A stretch of 64,000 nt of DNA from Providencia rettgeri (GTDB lineage Bacteria > Pseudomonadota > Gammaproteobacteria > Enterobacterales > Enterobacteriaceae), in assembly GCF_013702265.1 (NCBI RefSeq), contig NZ_CP059348.1, forward strand, positions 1,984,001-2,048,000, given 5' to 3'. The notes below the pieces were generated by a model. It was not told the DNA's origin. It saw nothing but the letters and a program-made list of their open reading frames with translations, and did not search any database. Shown here one piece after another: positions 26,217 through 34,065 of the stretch (its first letter is position 1; every line of letters starts with the position of its first letter). The position numbers were made by a program, and so were the translations under genes.

Positions 26217-28691
26217 ATGAAGCAGAGAGAGTTAAAAAATAAATATACAAACTTACTCTCAGTGACAGGTTTAGTCACAGTCTGTGCTTTACCGTCGTTT
26301 TATGCTTGGAGTGAAGAAGATACCACGTATGAATTTAACAGCGGTTTCATTATAGGTAGTCAAGAAAACGTTGATTTTGACAGATTTAATACGACAGGGA
26401 TCGGCCCAGGAAAATATTCCGTTGATGTGTATACCAATGGGAGTTGGAAAGGGCGATACGACCTTGATTTCGTCGCAAAAGAAAATGGACAGTTAGGAAC
26501 CTGCTATACCCCAGCTCTGTTATCTGACTTGGGTATTAATGTCGAAAAATTTGCACCGACGGCGAAACCCGATAGTAAAGAGTGTCTTTTTTTAACTCAG
26601 TGGAATAGTGACCCTGATGTTAGCGACACATTTCATTCATCAACGTTACGAGTTGATATTTCTGTTCCTCAAATTTATGAGCAGAAATCATCTCGTGGCT
26701 ATGTCTCTGAACAATTCTGGGAGACAGGGATCCCTGCATTGAATCTGGGCTATATGAGTAACTATTATGATAGTCACTCAAACGGCAACAATAATGCGAG
26801 TGCTTATCTCGGATTAAATGCAGGATTAAGCTATGACGGTTGGTTATTAAAGCATATTGGAAATTTAAATTGGCAACGTAAAGAGGGTGCTAATTGGCAC
26901 AGTAACCAAACCTATTTACAACGTCCTATTGTTGGCTTGAAGTCTAAGGCAACCGCTGGTCAGTTTTATACTGACGGGGATATGTTTGACAGTATCAGTT
27001 TATTAGGGGCTAAAATTGCCACTGACGATACGATGTATCCTGATAGCATGAGTTCTTTTGTACCTGAAATTCGTGGTGTTGCACAAAGCAATGCCCTTGT
27101 TACCGTCAAACAGAATGATGTCGTTATTTATCAAACCTCGGTTTCACCAGGGCCATTTAACCTCAATGATGTGTACCCATCTGGTTATGGTAATGACCTT
27201 GTCGTGACTATTAAAGAGGCCGATGGAAGTGAGTCTTCTTTTAGTGTGCCTTACACGTCGATGGCGCAGTTACTACGTCCCGGTTATACCCGTTATCAAC
27301 TGTCAGGCGGTAAATCAGATGCTAAAGGTATCAGTAACCAACCGTTTATTATGCAAGGTACTTTGCAGCATGGTTTAAATAACACTTTCACACTGTATGG
27401 TGGTGTCACGGCATTTGATGACTATCAGGCTTATTTGCTAGGTGCGGGTGTGAATACGGTTATTGGTGCGGTTGCTGTCGATGTTACCCAATCAAGAACG
27501 GTATTCAATCAAAAAACGGATATGGGGCAAAGTTACCGTTTTACTTTCAACAAGTTATTTTCTGATACTGACACAAACCTTGTGCTAGCGGCATATCGTT
27601 ATTCAACAGAAGATTATTACAGTCTTTCTAATGCGATTTACACGATTGATGCGGATAAGAAAGGAATAGATAGCTCATTAGGACGTGAGAAAAACGGTTT
27701 TAGCTACACAATTAACCAAAATTTACCGTACGACTTAGGAAGTTTCTATTTTACTGGACGTATTTCAAGTTATTGGAACCGTAGCGGTATCGAAAAACAG
27801 TATCAATTAAATTACAACAACCAATTTGAACGCTTTTCGTATGGCATCTCATTTATGCGAGTTTATTCAGATAATACGCAAAGAACGCAAGATGACCGTG
27901 TGAGTTTAAATGTGAATTTCCCCCTCTATTTCGGGGATCGCAATTACGCTGCCATTACCTCAAACACCATCTTTAATAATGATAAATTTGGTTCTTCACA
28001 AGTGGGCGTTAATGGATCATTTGATACAGAAAATAATTGGACTTATGGTTTAAATACGTCGTTTGAAGAACACGGTAATAGTAACTTTGCACTGAACACG
28101 GGATACCAAACTTCAGTTGTGAATACGAATGCTAACTACAGCCAAGGTAATGGTTATCGCCAATATGGTGCTTCAGCTAATGGATCAATGGTGGTGCATG
28201 CTGGTGGAGTCACATTCTCGCCAAATACCTCTTCAACGATTGCATTAATAGAAGCGAAAGGCGCGGAAGGGGCTTCTGTCATGGGATCACAGAATACCAA
28301 AATTGATAGCCATGGGTATGCGTTAGCGCCTTATGTTCGTCCTTATCGTATTAATAATGTCGACATTGACCCGAAAGGTAGCCCAGAAGATATCGTATTT
28401 AATAGCACCACTGCGCAAGTTGTACCGTATGAAGGTAGCGTCGTAAAAGTTGTTTTTGATACGAAAGTTGAGAAAAACGCGGTGTATAGCGTGGTTAGAC
28501 CAAACAATAAAGCGCTGCCATTTGGTGCCAATGTTTTGGATCCTCAAGGGAATTACATTGGTGTTGTAGGGCAAGGTGGTACCGTTTTTATCAGTAATAA
28601 TGAATCTAAACTTGCGACAGTGAAATGGGAAGGCGGCGAGTGCTCGTTCCCATTAACGGCGGAAAACAGTCAGGAGAGTCTATGTCAATGA
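26217..28691 (+). CDS. Fimbrial usher
   Basis: Outer-membrane assembly platform of 824 residues. After the signal peptide come the N-terminal chaperone-binding domain (YEFNSGFIIGSQENVDFDRF, then GPGKYSVDVYTNGSW), a 24-strand pore with a plug (PEIRGVAQSNALVTVKQNDV, GPFNLNDVYPSGYGNDLVVT) and C-terminal domains (ALPFGANVLDPQGNYIGVVG) ending with the conserved Cys pair (GGECSFPL and ESLCQ). It overlaps the tip-protein start by ten bases, so the two are translationally coupled. Confidence 0.96.
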   Translation: MKQRELKNKYTNLLSVTGLVTVCALPSFYAWSEEDTTYEFNSGFIIGSQENVDFDRFNTTGIGPGKYSVDVYTNGSWKGRYDLDFVAKENGQLGTCYTPALLSDLGINVEKFAPTAKPDSKECLFLTQWNSDPDVSDTFHSSTLRVDISVPQIYEQKSSRGYVSEQFWETGIPALNLGYMSNYYDSHSNGNNNASAYLGLNAGLSYDGWLLKHIGNLNWQRKEGANWHSNQTYLQRPIVGLKSKATAGQFYTDGDMFDSISLLGAKIATDDTMYPDSMSSFVPEIRGVAQSNALVTVKQNDVVIYQTSVSPGPFNLNDVYPSGYGNDLVVTIKEADGSESSFSVPYTSMAQLLRPGYTRYQLSGGKSDAKGISNQPFIMQGTLQHGLNNTFTLYGGVTAFDDYQAYLLGAGVNTVIGAVAVDVTQSRTVFNQKTDMGQSYRFTFNKLFSDTDTNLVLAAYRYSTEDYYSLSNAIYTIDADKKGIDSSLGREKNGFSYTINQNLPYDLGSFYFTGRISSYWNRSGIEKQYQLNYNNQFERFSYGISFMRVYSDNTQRTQDDRVSLNVNFPLYFGDRNYAAITSNTIFNNDKFGSSQVGVNGSFDTENNWTYGLNTSFEEHGNSNFALNTGYQTSVVNTNANYSQGNGYRQYGASANGSMVVHAGGVTFSPNTSSTIALIEAKGAEGASVMGSQNTKIDSHGYALAPYVRPYRINNVDIDPKGSPEDIVFNSTTAQVVPYEGSVVKVVFDTKVEKNAVYSVVRPNNKALPFGANVLDPQGNYIGVVGQGGTVFISNNESKLATVKWEGGECSFPLTAENSQESLCQ

Positions 28692-29698
28692 TCAAAAAAT
28701 GGCGCTGGCTAATTGGTGCTGGTGTTCTCCTTACTACTCAGTATGCATTAGCTTTTGGGTATGCAGATGTTTGTTATCGCAAGAATGTAAGACCCATAGA
28801 TCTCAATATGACTTTAGGCAATGTTGTTGTTGATCCAAACCTTCCTGTTGGAGGGGTTATTATGAGAAAACAATGGCCTATGCGTACTAATGGCTATCAA
28901 TCGTATTTAACATGCTATGGAACGAATGCGCTTCAAGCTGAAGTGGTGATGGGCGGCCTGCGTCATTTAGGTGATGGCGTTTATCAATCCAGTATCCCAG
29001 GGATAGGAATGAAATTTGAACGTGGTGGAAACCAAGTCAATATTCTCTATCCCGGTACTCATACGATTTACGGCGGGCGAAATGGTGTAAGCGTATACCT
29101 TGAAAACTCAACGTTCACATTAACGTTGATAAAAACCGCACGAAAAACAGGTTCTGGCACAATTGCTAATGGGCAGTACACCGAATATGGTTACAAACAT
29201 AATACGGATCCGCTAATTCGGACGTATCTACAAGGAAATGCAATCACCATTGTATCGCCATCTTGCTTAATCAATGGTGGACGAGAACAGAATGTGACAC
29301 TCGCGCCGATAAAACGCAATCAATTGACCGCTTATCAAGCACCTGTGGGAGAAATTGATTTTGATATTACCATGGAGTGTAACGGTGGTATTACCTCTTC
29401 AGGCTTAACTACATTTAATATTGATTTTCGTGGAAATGCTTCGGCTAGTGATGTTAATGGTGTATTAAGAAATGAAGAAGCTGGAACTAATGGTGCAAAG
29501 GGTGTTGGTATTCAAGTGATAGAAAGAAGTAGTAAAGCACCATTAAGTTTTACTCATAGTTATAAAGTAGGTACCGTAGTGAATAATCAAGATGATTTGT
29601 TAATTTTTCCTTTAACAGCTCGATACTTTCCTTATGAAAGAGCGATTTCGGCAGGTGATGTTCGGTCGCATTTGGTTTTCAATGTAACCTACGATTAA
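28682..29698 (+). CDS. Fimbrial tip adhesin-like protein
   Basis: A 338-residue exported protein with a signal peptide (about residues 1-24, MSMIKKWRWLIGAGVLLTTQ). The N-terminal part looks like a receptor-binding domain with Cys pairs (DVCYRKN, YLTCYGTN); the C-terminal part is pilin-like (SPSCLINGG ... HLVFNVTYD). Two-domain tip adhesins of chaperone-usher pili have this form, but no sugar-binding family is recognised. The ATG at 28682 follows caggagag and lies within the usher end; the longer frame from 28625 would read through the usher gene and is rejected. Confidence 0.82.
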   Translation: MSMIKKWRWLIGAGVLLTTQYALAFGYADVCYRKNVRPIDLNMTLGNVVVDPNLPVGGVIMRKQWPMRTNGYQSYLTCYGTNALQAEVVMGGLRHLGDGVYQSSIPGIGMKFERGGNQVNILYPGTHTIYGGRNGVSVYLENSTFTLTLIKTARKTGSGTIANGQYTEYGYKHNTDPLIRTYLQGNAITIVSPSCLINGGREQNVTLAPIKRNQLTAYQAPVGEIDFDITMECNGGITSSGLTTFNIDFRGNASASDVNGVLRNEEAGTNGAKGVGIQVIERSSKAPLSFTHSYKVGTVVNNQDDLLIFPLTARYFPYERAISAGDVRSHLVFNVTYD

Positions 29699-29722
29699 AA
29701 ATTACATTAATTTTCTATAATG

Positions 29723-29760
29723 AATCGCATATTTTTAATGAAAGATATGCGATTTTTTAT
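29723..29760 (+). terminator. Terminator after the fimbrial operon
   Basis: AATCGCATAT/ATATGCGATT stem with a 12-base loop followed by ttttattttt, 25 bases after the adhesin stop. Confidence 0.88.
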
Positions 29761-29844
29761 TTTTAAATTAATACTGGTCAGTGGTGTGAGGTCGGATGTT
29801 TTATTATATATATAATATGCAATTTTAATTTTTCGAGATAAATA

Positions 29845-29914
29845 AAAAATACCCAGGAAGCTAATTTTAATCGATAAAGATTAATTACTACATTAGCCTT
29901 AGCTGGGTATTTTT
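29845..29914 (-). terminator. Extended stem-loop after the MrpJ-like gene
   Basis: AAAAATACCCAG pairs with CTGGGTATTTTT, and the stem continues with AGCTAAT and ATTAGC inside, leaving a long loop. It lies between the ends of the fimbrial operon and the opposing regulator gene and can terminate in both directions. Confidence 0.75.
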
Positions 29915-29934
29915 AGATAATCAAAAAAAGATTA

Positions 29935-30246
29935 TTATGCGTGATGTTTAGATGGAATAATTACACTTTCTGCTGCGTATTGTAATTCTCTATTCGGAAT
30001 ATCGAATGAATGGTCATCGTTATTATTAATTTCACTTTTATAACCGTTAAAGAACCATTCGATGGGGCACATTAAAATCTCAGCAATATCAAGCAGATGG
30101 TCGATTGGGATCTTGTTAATACCATTTTCATACCGCGATATTTGCTGCTGACTTAAATGTAACTTATTTGCTAGATTTGCACCTGACAAGCCTAGCTCTT
30201 TTCTCCGGTTTTTTATTCTAAGACCAATGACACTATGAATGTCCAT
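29935..30246 (-). CDS. MrpJ-like fimbrial HTH regulator
   Basis: A 103-residue transcription factor with an N-terminal XRE-type helix-turn-helix (IGLRIKNRRKELGLSGANLA NKLHLSQQQISRYENGINKI) and a C-terminal tail with WFFNGYK. This matches the MrpJ family of Proteus, in which regulators encoded with fimbrial operons repress flagellar genes and affect fimbrial expression. In Proteus these genes usually lie at the operon end and face the same way; here the gene faces the operon, so it has its own promoter in the AT-rich region to the right. Confidence 0.82.
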   Translation of the reverse strand: MDIHSVIGLRIKNRRKELGLSGANLANKLHLSQQQISRYENGINKIPIDHLLDIAEILMCPIEWFFNGYKSEINNNDDHSFDIPNRELQYAAESVIIPSKHHA

Positions 30247-30866
30247 ATGACATACTCAACTTATTATTAAGGTTATTATCAGTCGTTTTCACTATATATT
30301 ATATTAAATTACAAGCTGGTTTAAAAGCTAATAATTAAATTTAACGTCAAATTAAAGTGTTTAACTTTCAATGATAGTCTTTCATTTAATGATAGTCATA
30401 TTAAAAAGTTTGACGCTTGTTGCTGTAATGCCATTTTGAATATTCTGAATTAAAATTACAATAAGAATATCCCGCTAGAATTATGCGGTTAAACCTGTCT
30501 GTTTAATAAAATCGACATTTTCTTGTTTGTAAGTCAATTGTTTAATATATTGATTAGTTTAGTTAAATTGTTCCATTTTGGAACTTTTTGGTTGGTTAGG
30601 AGATATTCTGTATTTCCCATCTCCTTAATAATTATTTATTTTGAATATAAATGGAAATATAAATTAATGAATTTAAAATACAACATTGTGATTTATTGGT
30701 GAATTAAAATTTAATTTGTATTTTATTTTATTTTTATTATCAAATATAACTAAATTCATTATATGAAATAATAAAAAAGAAATTTCTTTAACGCTACACT
30801 AAGTATAAATATCAAGTATACTTGAGTTAACTTAATTCGCTTTATCACTGAGTGTGCGAGGGTAAC
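30247..30866. other. AT-rich region between the MrpJ-like gene and grxB
   Basis: About 620 bases of very AT-rich DNA holding the divergent promoters of the regulator and grxB. I see no ORF of note; a perfect 14-bp palindrome lies near grxB and is listed separately. Confidence 0.5.
30812..30825. promoter_or_regulatory. Palindrome overlapping the likely grxB promoter
   Basis: TCAAGTATACTTGA is a perfect 14-bp palindrome about 42 bases before the grxB start. Its centre (TATACT) could be the -10 element, so a dimeric repressor bound there would block transcription. No binding protein is identified. Confidence 0.4.
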
Positions 30867-31511
30867 ATGAAACTGTATATCTATGATCATTGTCCATTTT
30901 GTGTTCGTGCCAGAATGATTTTTGGCTTAAAAAAAGTTGCGGTAGAAGAAGTTATTTTGTTGGATAACGATATCGAAACCCCAACACGTATGATAGGGCG
31001 CAAAATGGTACCTATTCTAGAGAAAGAAGATGGTAGCTATTTACCTGAGAGTTTAGATATTGTGCGTTATGTTGACCAATTAAGTGAACCCCGTTTAGCA
31101 GCAGGAGAAATTAGCCCTGAAATTGATAGCTGGTATAAAGCAGTTTCTTCGACGGTATCTAAATTAGTGACACCACGTTTTACTGAATCTGAATTTCCTG
31201 AGATAGCGACAGAGGCGGCTAAAACCGCATATATCCAGCGTGTTAGCAAGTTTCATGGGGATGATTTATCCGTACTGCGTAAAGAAACGCACACGCTGTT
31301 GATTGAGTTAGAGCCGCATATGGATCTATTAGATGTATGGCTAGAAAAGCGTAGCAAAGCACTTGTGGATATTAACGACTTTATTATCTTCCCTGTGTTG
31401 CGTAGCTTAAGTATCGTGAAAGAAATAGGTTTTAGTACCACAATTCATGACTATATGGATCGCACATCAAAAGCGACGGGAATTAATTTGTTATTCAGCC
31501 AAGCTAAGTAG
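30867..31511 (+). CDS. grxB: Glutaredoxin 2
   Basis: GST-like glutaredoxin of 214 residues that reduces disulfides and mixed glutathione disulfides in the cytoplasm. It has the active site CPFC (YIYDHCPFCVRARMIFGL; E. coli has CPYC), the cis-Pro region MVPILEKEDG and PESLDIVRYVDQL, then the helical GST-C domain. I chose the ATG at 30867 after gaggg; the frame opens five codons earlier without support. The Phe in place of Tyr in the active site is a mild change. Confidence 0.95.
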   Translation: MKLYIYDHCPFCVRARMIFGLKKVAVEEVILLDNDIETPTRMIGRKMVPILEKEDGSYLPESLDIVRYVDQLSEPRLAAGEISPEIDSWYKAVSSTVSKLVTPRFTESEFPEIATEAAKTAYIQRVSKFHGDDLSVLRKETHTLLIELEPHMDLLDVWLEKRSKALVDINDFIIFPVLRSLSIVKEIGFSTTIHDYMDRTSKATGINLLFSQAK

Positions 31512-31540
31512 CCTTTAACGGATAGCAATAGAATAAGATA

Positions 31541-31577
31541 AAAAAACCGCCAGATTAAAAATGGCGGTTTTTTATTT
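31541..31577. terminator. Bidirectional terminator between grxB and hslJ
   Basis: AAAACCGCCA/TGGCGGTTTT stem with a nine-base loop and A/T runs on both sides, between two convergent genes. Confidence 0.92.
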
Positions 31578-31593
31578 TGTAATAAGGGCAGAA

Positions 31594-32031
31594 TTACTGC
31601 ATATAATCACTCAAGGTATAAACAAGTTTATAATGCCCTTGTGTCAACGTTAAATGATCTTTGGTTAATGTTACTGTTGCTCCATTTTTCAGCATACGGT
31701 TAATTAAGCTATCCCATCGTGAAAGATCCTCATCTACGCACTCTAATTCTGTTTTACTTAATGTTTTAACTTTTAATGTTGCATTATTAATTGTGCCCAT
31801 TCCGTTAAAGTCATTACACATAGAAGCGGAGACAAACAATTTTTCACCGAATGAAATGGACGGTGCGGTCTGTTTTTTAGCAATGCGCTGACCATCCACT
31901 TCAGTTAAGACAAAATTATGATGCATCAACTGCTGCTCAAGGGATTGCTGACTGCTACCCGCCTTGACTTGATGGGTTTGGCAAGCGGCAAGTAACAAAC
32001 CAAAGATAGTGAGCGGGATCAATCTTTTCAT
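31594..32031 (-). CDS. hslJ: Heat-inducible lipoprotein HslJ (META domain)
   Basis: A 145-residue lipoprotein with lipobox LLAAC (residues 13-17) and a META domain (FVLTEVDGQRI, ISFGEKLFVSASMCNDFNGM, then LNRML-like LINRMLKNGA). E. coli HslJ is a heat-shock-induced outer-membrane protein linked to novobiocin resistance. It follows ldhA by 14 bases on the same strand, the same pairing as in E. coli. Confidence 0.93.
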   Translation of the reverse strand: MKRLIPLTIFGLLLAACQTHQVKAGSSQQSLEQQLMHHNFVLTEVDGQRIAKKQTAPSISFGEKLFVSASMCNDFNGMGTINNATLKVKTLSKTELECVDEDLSRWDSLINRMLKNGATVTLTKDHLTLTQGHYKLVYTLSDYMQ

Positions 32032-32045
32032 GATGCAAGATCCTG

Positions 32046-33044
32046 CTATGGCTTCACAACGTTCGGGCAGTTCTCGCCACGACTGATTTGCTGAATATTA
32101 CTCAGTGTTGTTAAGCTGATACTTGTTAAGGCTTCTTCAGTTAAAAACGCCTGATGACCAGTAAATAAGACGTTATGGCAAGAAGACAATCGGCGGAAGA
32201 TATCATCTTGAATCACATCATTAGATTTATCTTCAAAGAATAAATCTCTTTCATTTTCATACACATCCATGCCTAATGCGCCAATTTTTTGGGATTTAAG
32301 TGCATTAATAGCAGCCGCAGAATCGACTAAAGCTCCACGGCTGGTATTGATGATCATCACGCCCGATTTCATGCGATTAAATGCATTTTCATCCAGTAAA
32401 TGGTGGTTCTCCGGTGTTAAAGGACAGTGCAGAGAAATAACATCGGATTCCCGATACAAGGTGTCTAAATCGACATACTCGGCACCCAGATCAAGGACGG
32501 CTTGGTTAGGGTATGGGTCATGAGCCAGTAAGCGCATCCCAAAACCTTTTAAAATTCGTAGTGTGGCTTGGCCAATTTTGCCCGTACCAATAATACCAGC
32601 AGTACGGTTATGCATATTAAAGCCAGTTAAACCTTCAAGAGAAAAGTTAGCATCCCGAGTACGTTGATACGCACGATGAATACGGCGATTCAAGCATAGC
32701 ATCATGCCAACAGCATGTTCTGCAACAGCTTCAGGGGAATAAGCAGGAACGCGAACGACTTGGATGCCCAACTCATTGGCGGCATCTAAATCAACATTAT
32801 TAAAGCCGGCGCAGCGTAACGCGAGAATATGCACATCGAGAGCAGCGAGCTCTTCCAGCACAGCACGGTTCGCTTCATCATTAACAAAAATGCAGACTGC
32901 ATCAGCACCGACGGCGTTTTTAGCCGTCTGAACAGTTAATGGAAAATCAAAGTATTCAATATTAAAATTAAACTCTGATTGTTGGTTGACCTGTTCCATA
33001 TGTTTGCGATCATACTGTTTGGTGCTATAGGAAACAATTTTCAT
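32046..33044 (-). CDS. ldhA: Fermentative D-lactate dehydrogenase
   Basis: NADH-dependent enzyme that reduces pyruvate to D-lactate in fermentation. The 332-residue protein has the NAD-binding GIIGTGKIGQATLRIL, the catalytic Arg (NTSRGALVDS), Glu (DVYENERDLFFED) and His (FTGHQAFLTEEAL) of the D-2-hydroxyacid dehydrogenase family. The start at 33044 gives MKIVSYSTKQYDRKH, in line with E. coli MKLAVYSTKQYDKKY; the frame extends 20 codons further without support. Confidence 0.96.
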   Translation of the reverse strand: MKIVSYSTKQYDRKHMEQVNQQSEFNFNIEYFDFPLTVQTAKNAVGADAVCIFVNDEANRAVLEELAALDVHILALRCAGFNNVDLDAANELGIQVVRVPAYSPEAVAEHAVGMMLCLNRRIHRAYQRTRDANFSLEGLTGFNMHNRTAGIIGTGKIGQATLRILKGFGMRLLAHDPYPNQAVLDLGAEYVDLDTLYRESDVISLHCPLTPENHHLLDENAFNRMKSGVMIINTSRGALVDSAAAINALKSQKIGALGMDVYENERDLFFEDKSNDVIQDDIFRRLSSCHNVLFTGHQAFLTEEALTSISLTTLSNIQQISRGENCPNVVKP

Positions 33045-33320
33045 CAGAGGAACTCCATAATTTATAGGAACCAATAAATGACAAAGTGTAGGTAAAATAA
33101 ACAAACCTACAAAAATATGCGTTCAGAATAAGACAATTAGTGATGTAAATCACCTCTAAATTAAGAAAATATCTTACTGTTTACGTTTGATTTTCGTTTG
33201 CTCACTATCTTTAACAAAGACGGCCATTTTTAGTGTTAAAATAATGCAACTGTTAAGTTTTATTTTTCTTCTTTTACAGAATAGATTGGTTTTAAAGAAT
33301 AAAGAAAGTTAAGGAGCAGC

Positions 33321-33830
33321 GTGAAAATTTGCATTATTGGTATATCGGGAGCAGGAAAAACAACGCTCGCTCAAAAGTTATCGGAAGAATTTAGTCTCCC
33401 CGCATATGGTTATGATGAAATTTATTGGGATAAAACCCAAACGGAGTACGTTAAAAATACGCCGGAAACTATGAATTCGCTGATTTCGGAGATCAAATCT
33501 AAAGAAAGCTGGATAATGGAAGGCTCTTATGACAAGCGTTTAGCGCCTTTTTTTGCCGATAGCTCATTAATTATTAGGCTCAACATTCCTTATCGAGTTT
33601 GCGCGTATCGGATCATTAAACGCTTTTTAATATCGCAATTAAAGGGTGTGCGACCAAAAGAAACCTTCATGAATACGATAGAGCTACTGCGTTTCGCAAA
33701 GCAATTTGATCAGCGATTGGATGATTTTTTTGCAGCTAATCCGATGTTTGCCGAAAAAGTGAAGGTTGTGCATGATGCACAATCATGTTTTCATGAAATT
33801 ACCAACCATGCAACATCGCATAATCATTAA
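33321..33830 (+). CDS. Small P-loop kinase (adenylate kinase-like / topology-modulation family)
   Basis: A 169-residue cytoplasmic protein with Walker A (IIGISGAGKTTLAQKLSEEF), a DEIYWDK segment, WIMEGSYDKR and an LID-like Arg-rich part (RVCAYRIIKRFL). This is the P-loop NTPase group often annotated as adenylate kinase-like or DNA topology modulation protein (FlaR). Substrate and role are unknown. It starts at GTG behind aaggag. It is divergent from ldhA and stands alone. Confidence 0.75.
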   Translation: MKICIIGISGAGKTTLAQKLSEEFSLPAYGYDEIYWDKTQTEYVKNTPETMNSLISEIKSKESWIMEGSYDKRLAPFFADSSLIIRLNIPYRVCAYRIIKRFLISQLKGVRPKETFMNTIELLRFAKQFDQRLDDFFAANPMFAEKVKVVHDAQSCFHEITNHATSHNH

Positions 33831-33935
33831 GAACTGACTGAAAATAATGAAGTAACAGAATGAACGGATAGGGTTAAGTTGTTCATTTCTGCTTTAAAAG
33901 ATTAGAATATATTTATCTAAATAGAGAAAGTTATT

Positions 33936-34043
33936 ATGGATATGACCTACATTGCAATGCAAGTTGTCGGACTGCTCGTTCCGATGCATCCTTTCGCTTT
34001 ATTTTCGTCCATCTCATCAATGGTATTTATTGTTGCCTCATGA
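33936..34043 (+). CDS. Possible small membrane protein upstream of ydbH
   Basis: A 35-codon ORF encodes a hydrophobic peptide (MDMTYIAMQVVGLLVPMHPF and then ALFSSISSMVFIVAS) that could span or lie in the inner membrane. A modest agaaag site precedes it, and ydbH starts 22 bases after its stop in the same direction. No family is recognised. It could be a leader peptide of the ydbH operon, a real small protein, or chance. Confidence 0.4.
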   Translation: MDMTYIAMQVVGLLVPMHPFALFSSISSMVFIVAS

Positions 34044-34065
34044 AGATGGTACTTAGAGAATATTC

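Noticed and set aside
33045..33104. N-terminal extension of ldhA
   Set aside because: The 20 extra codons lack a ribosome site and do not match LdhA proteins; the internal ATG does.
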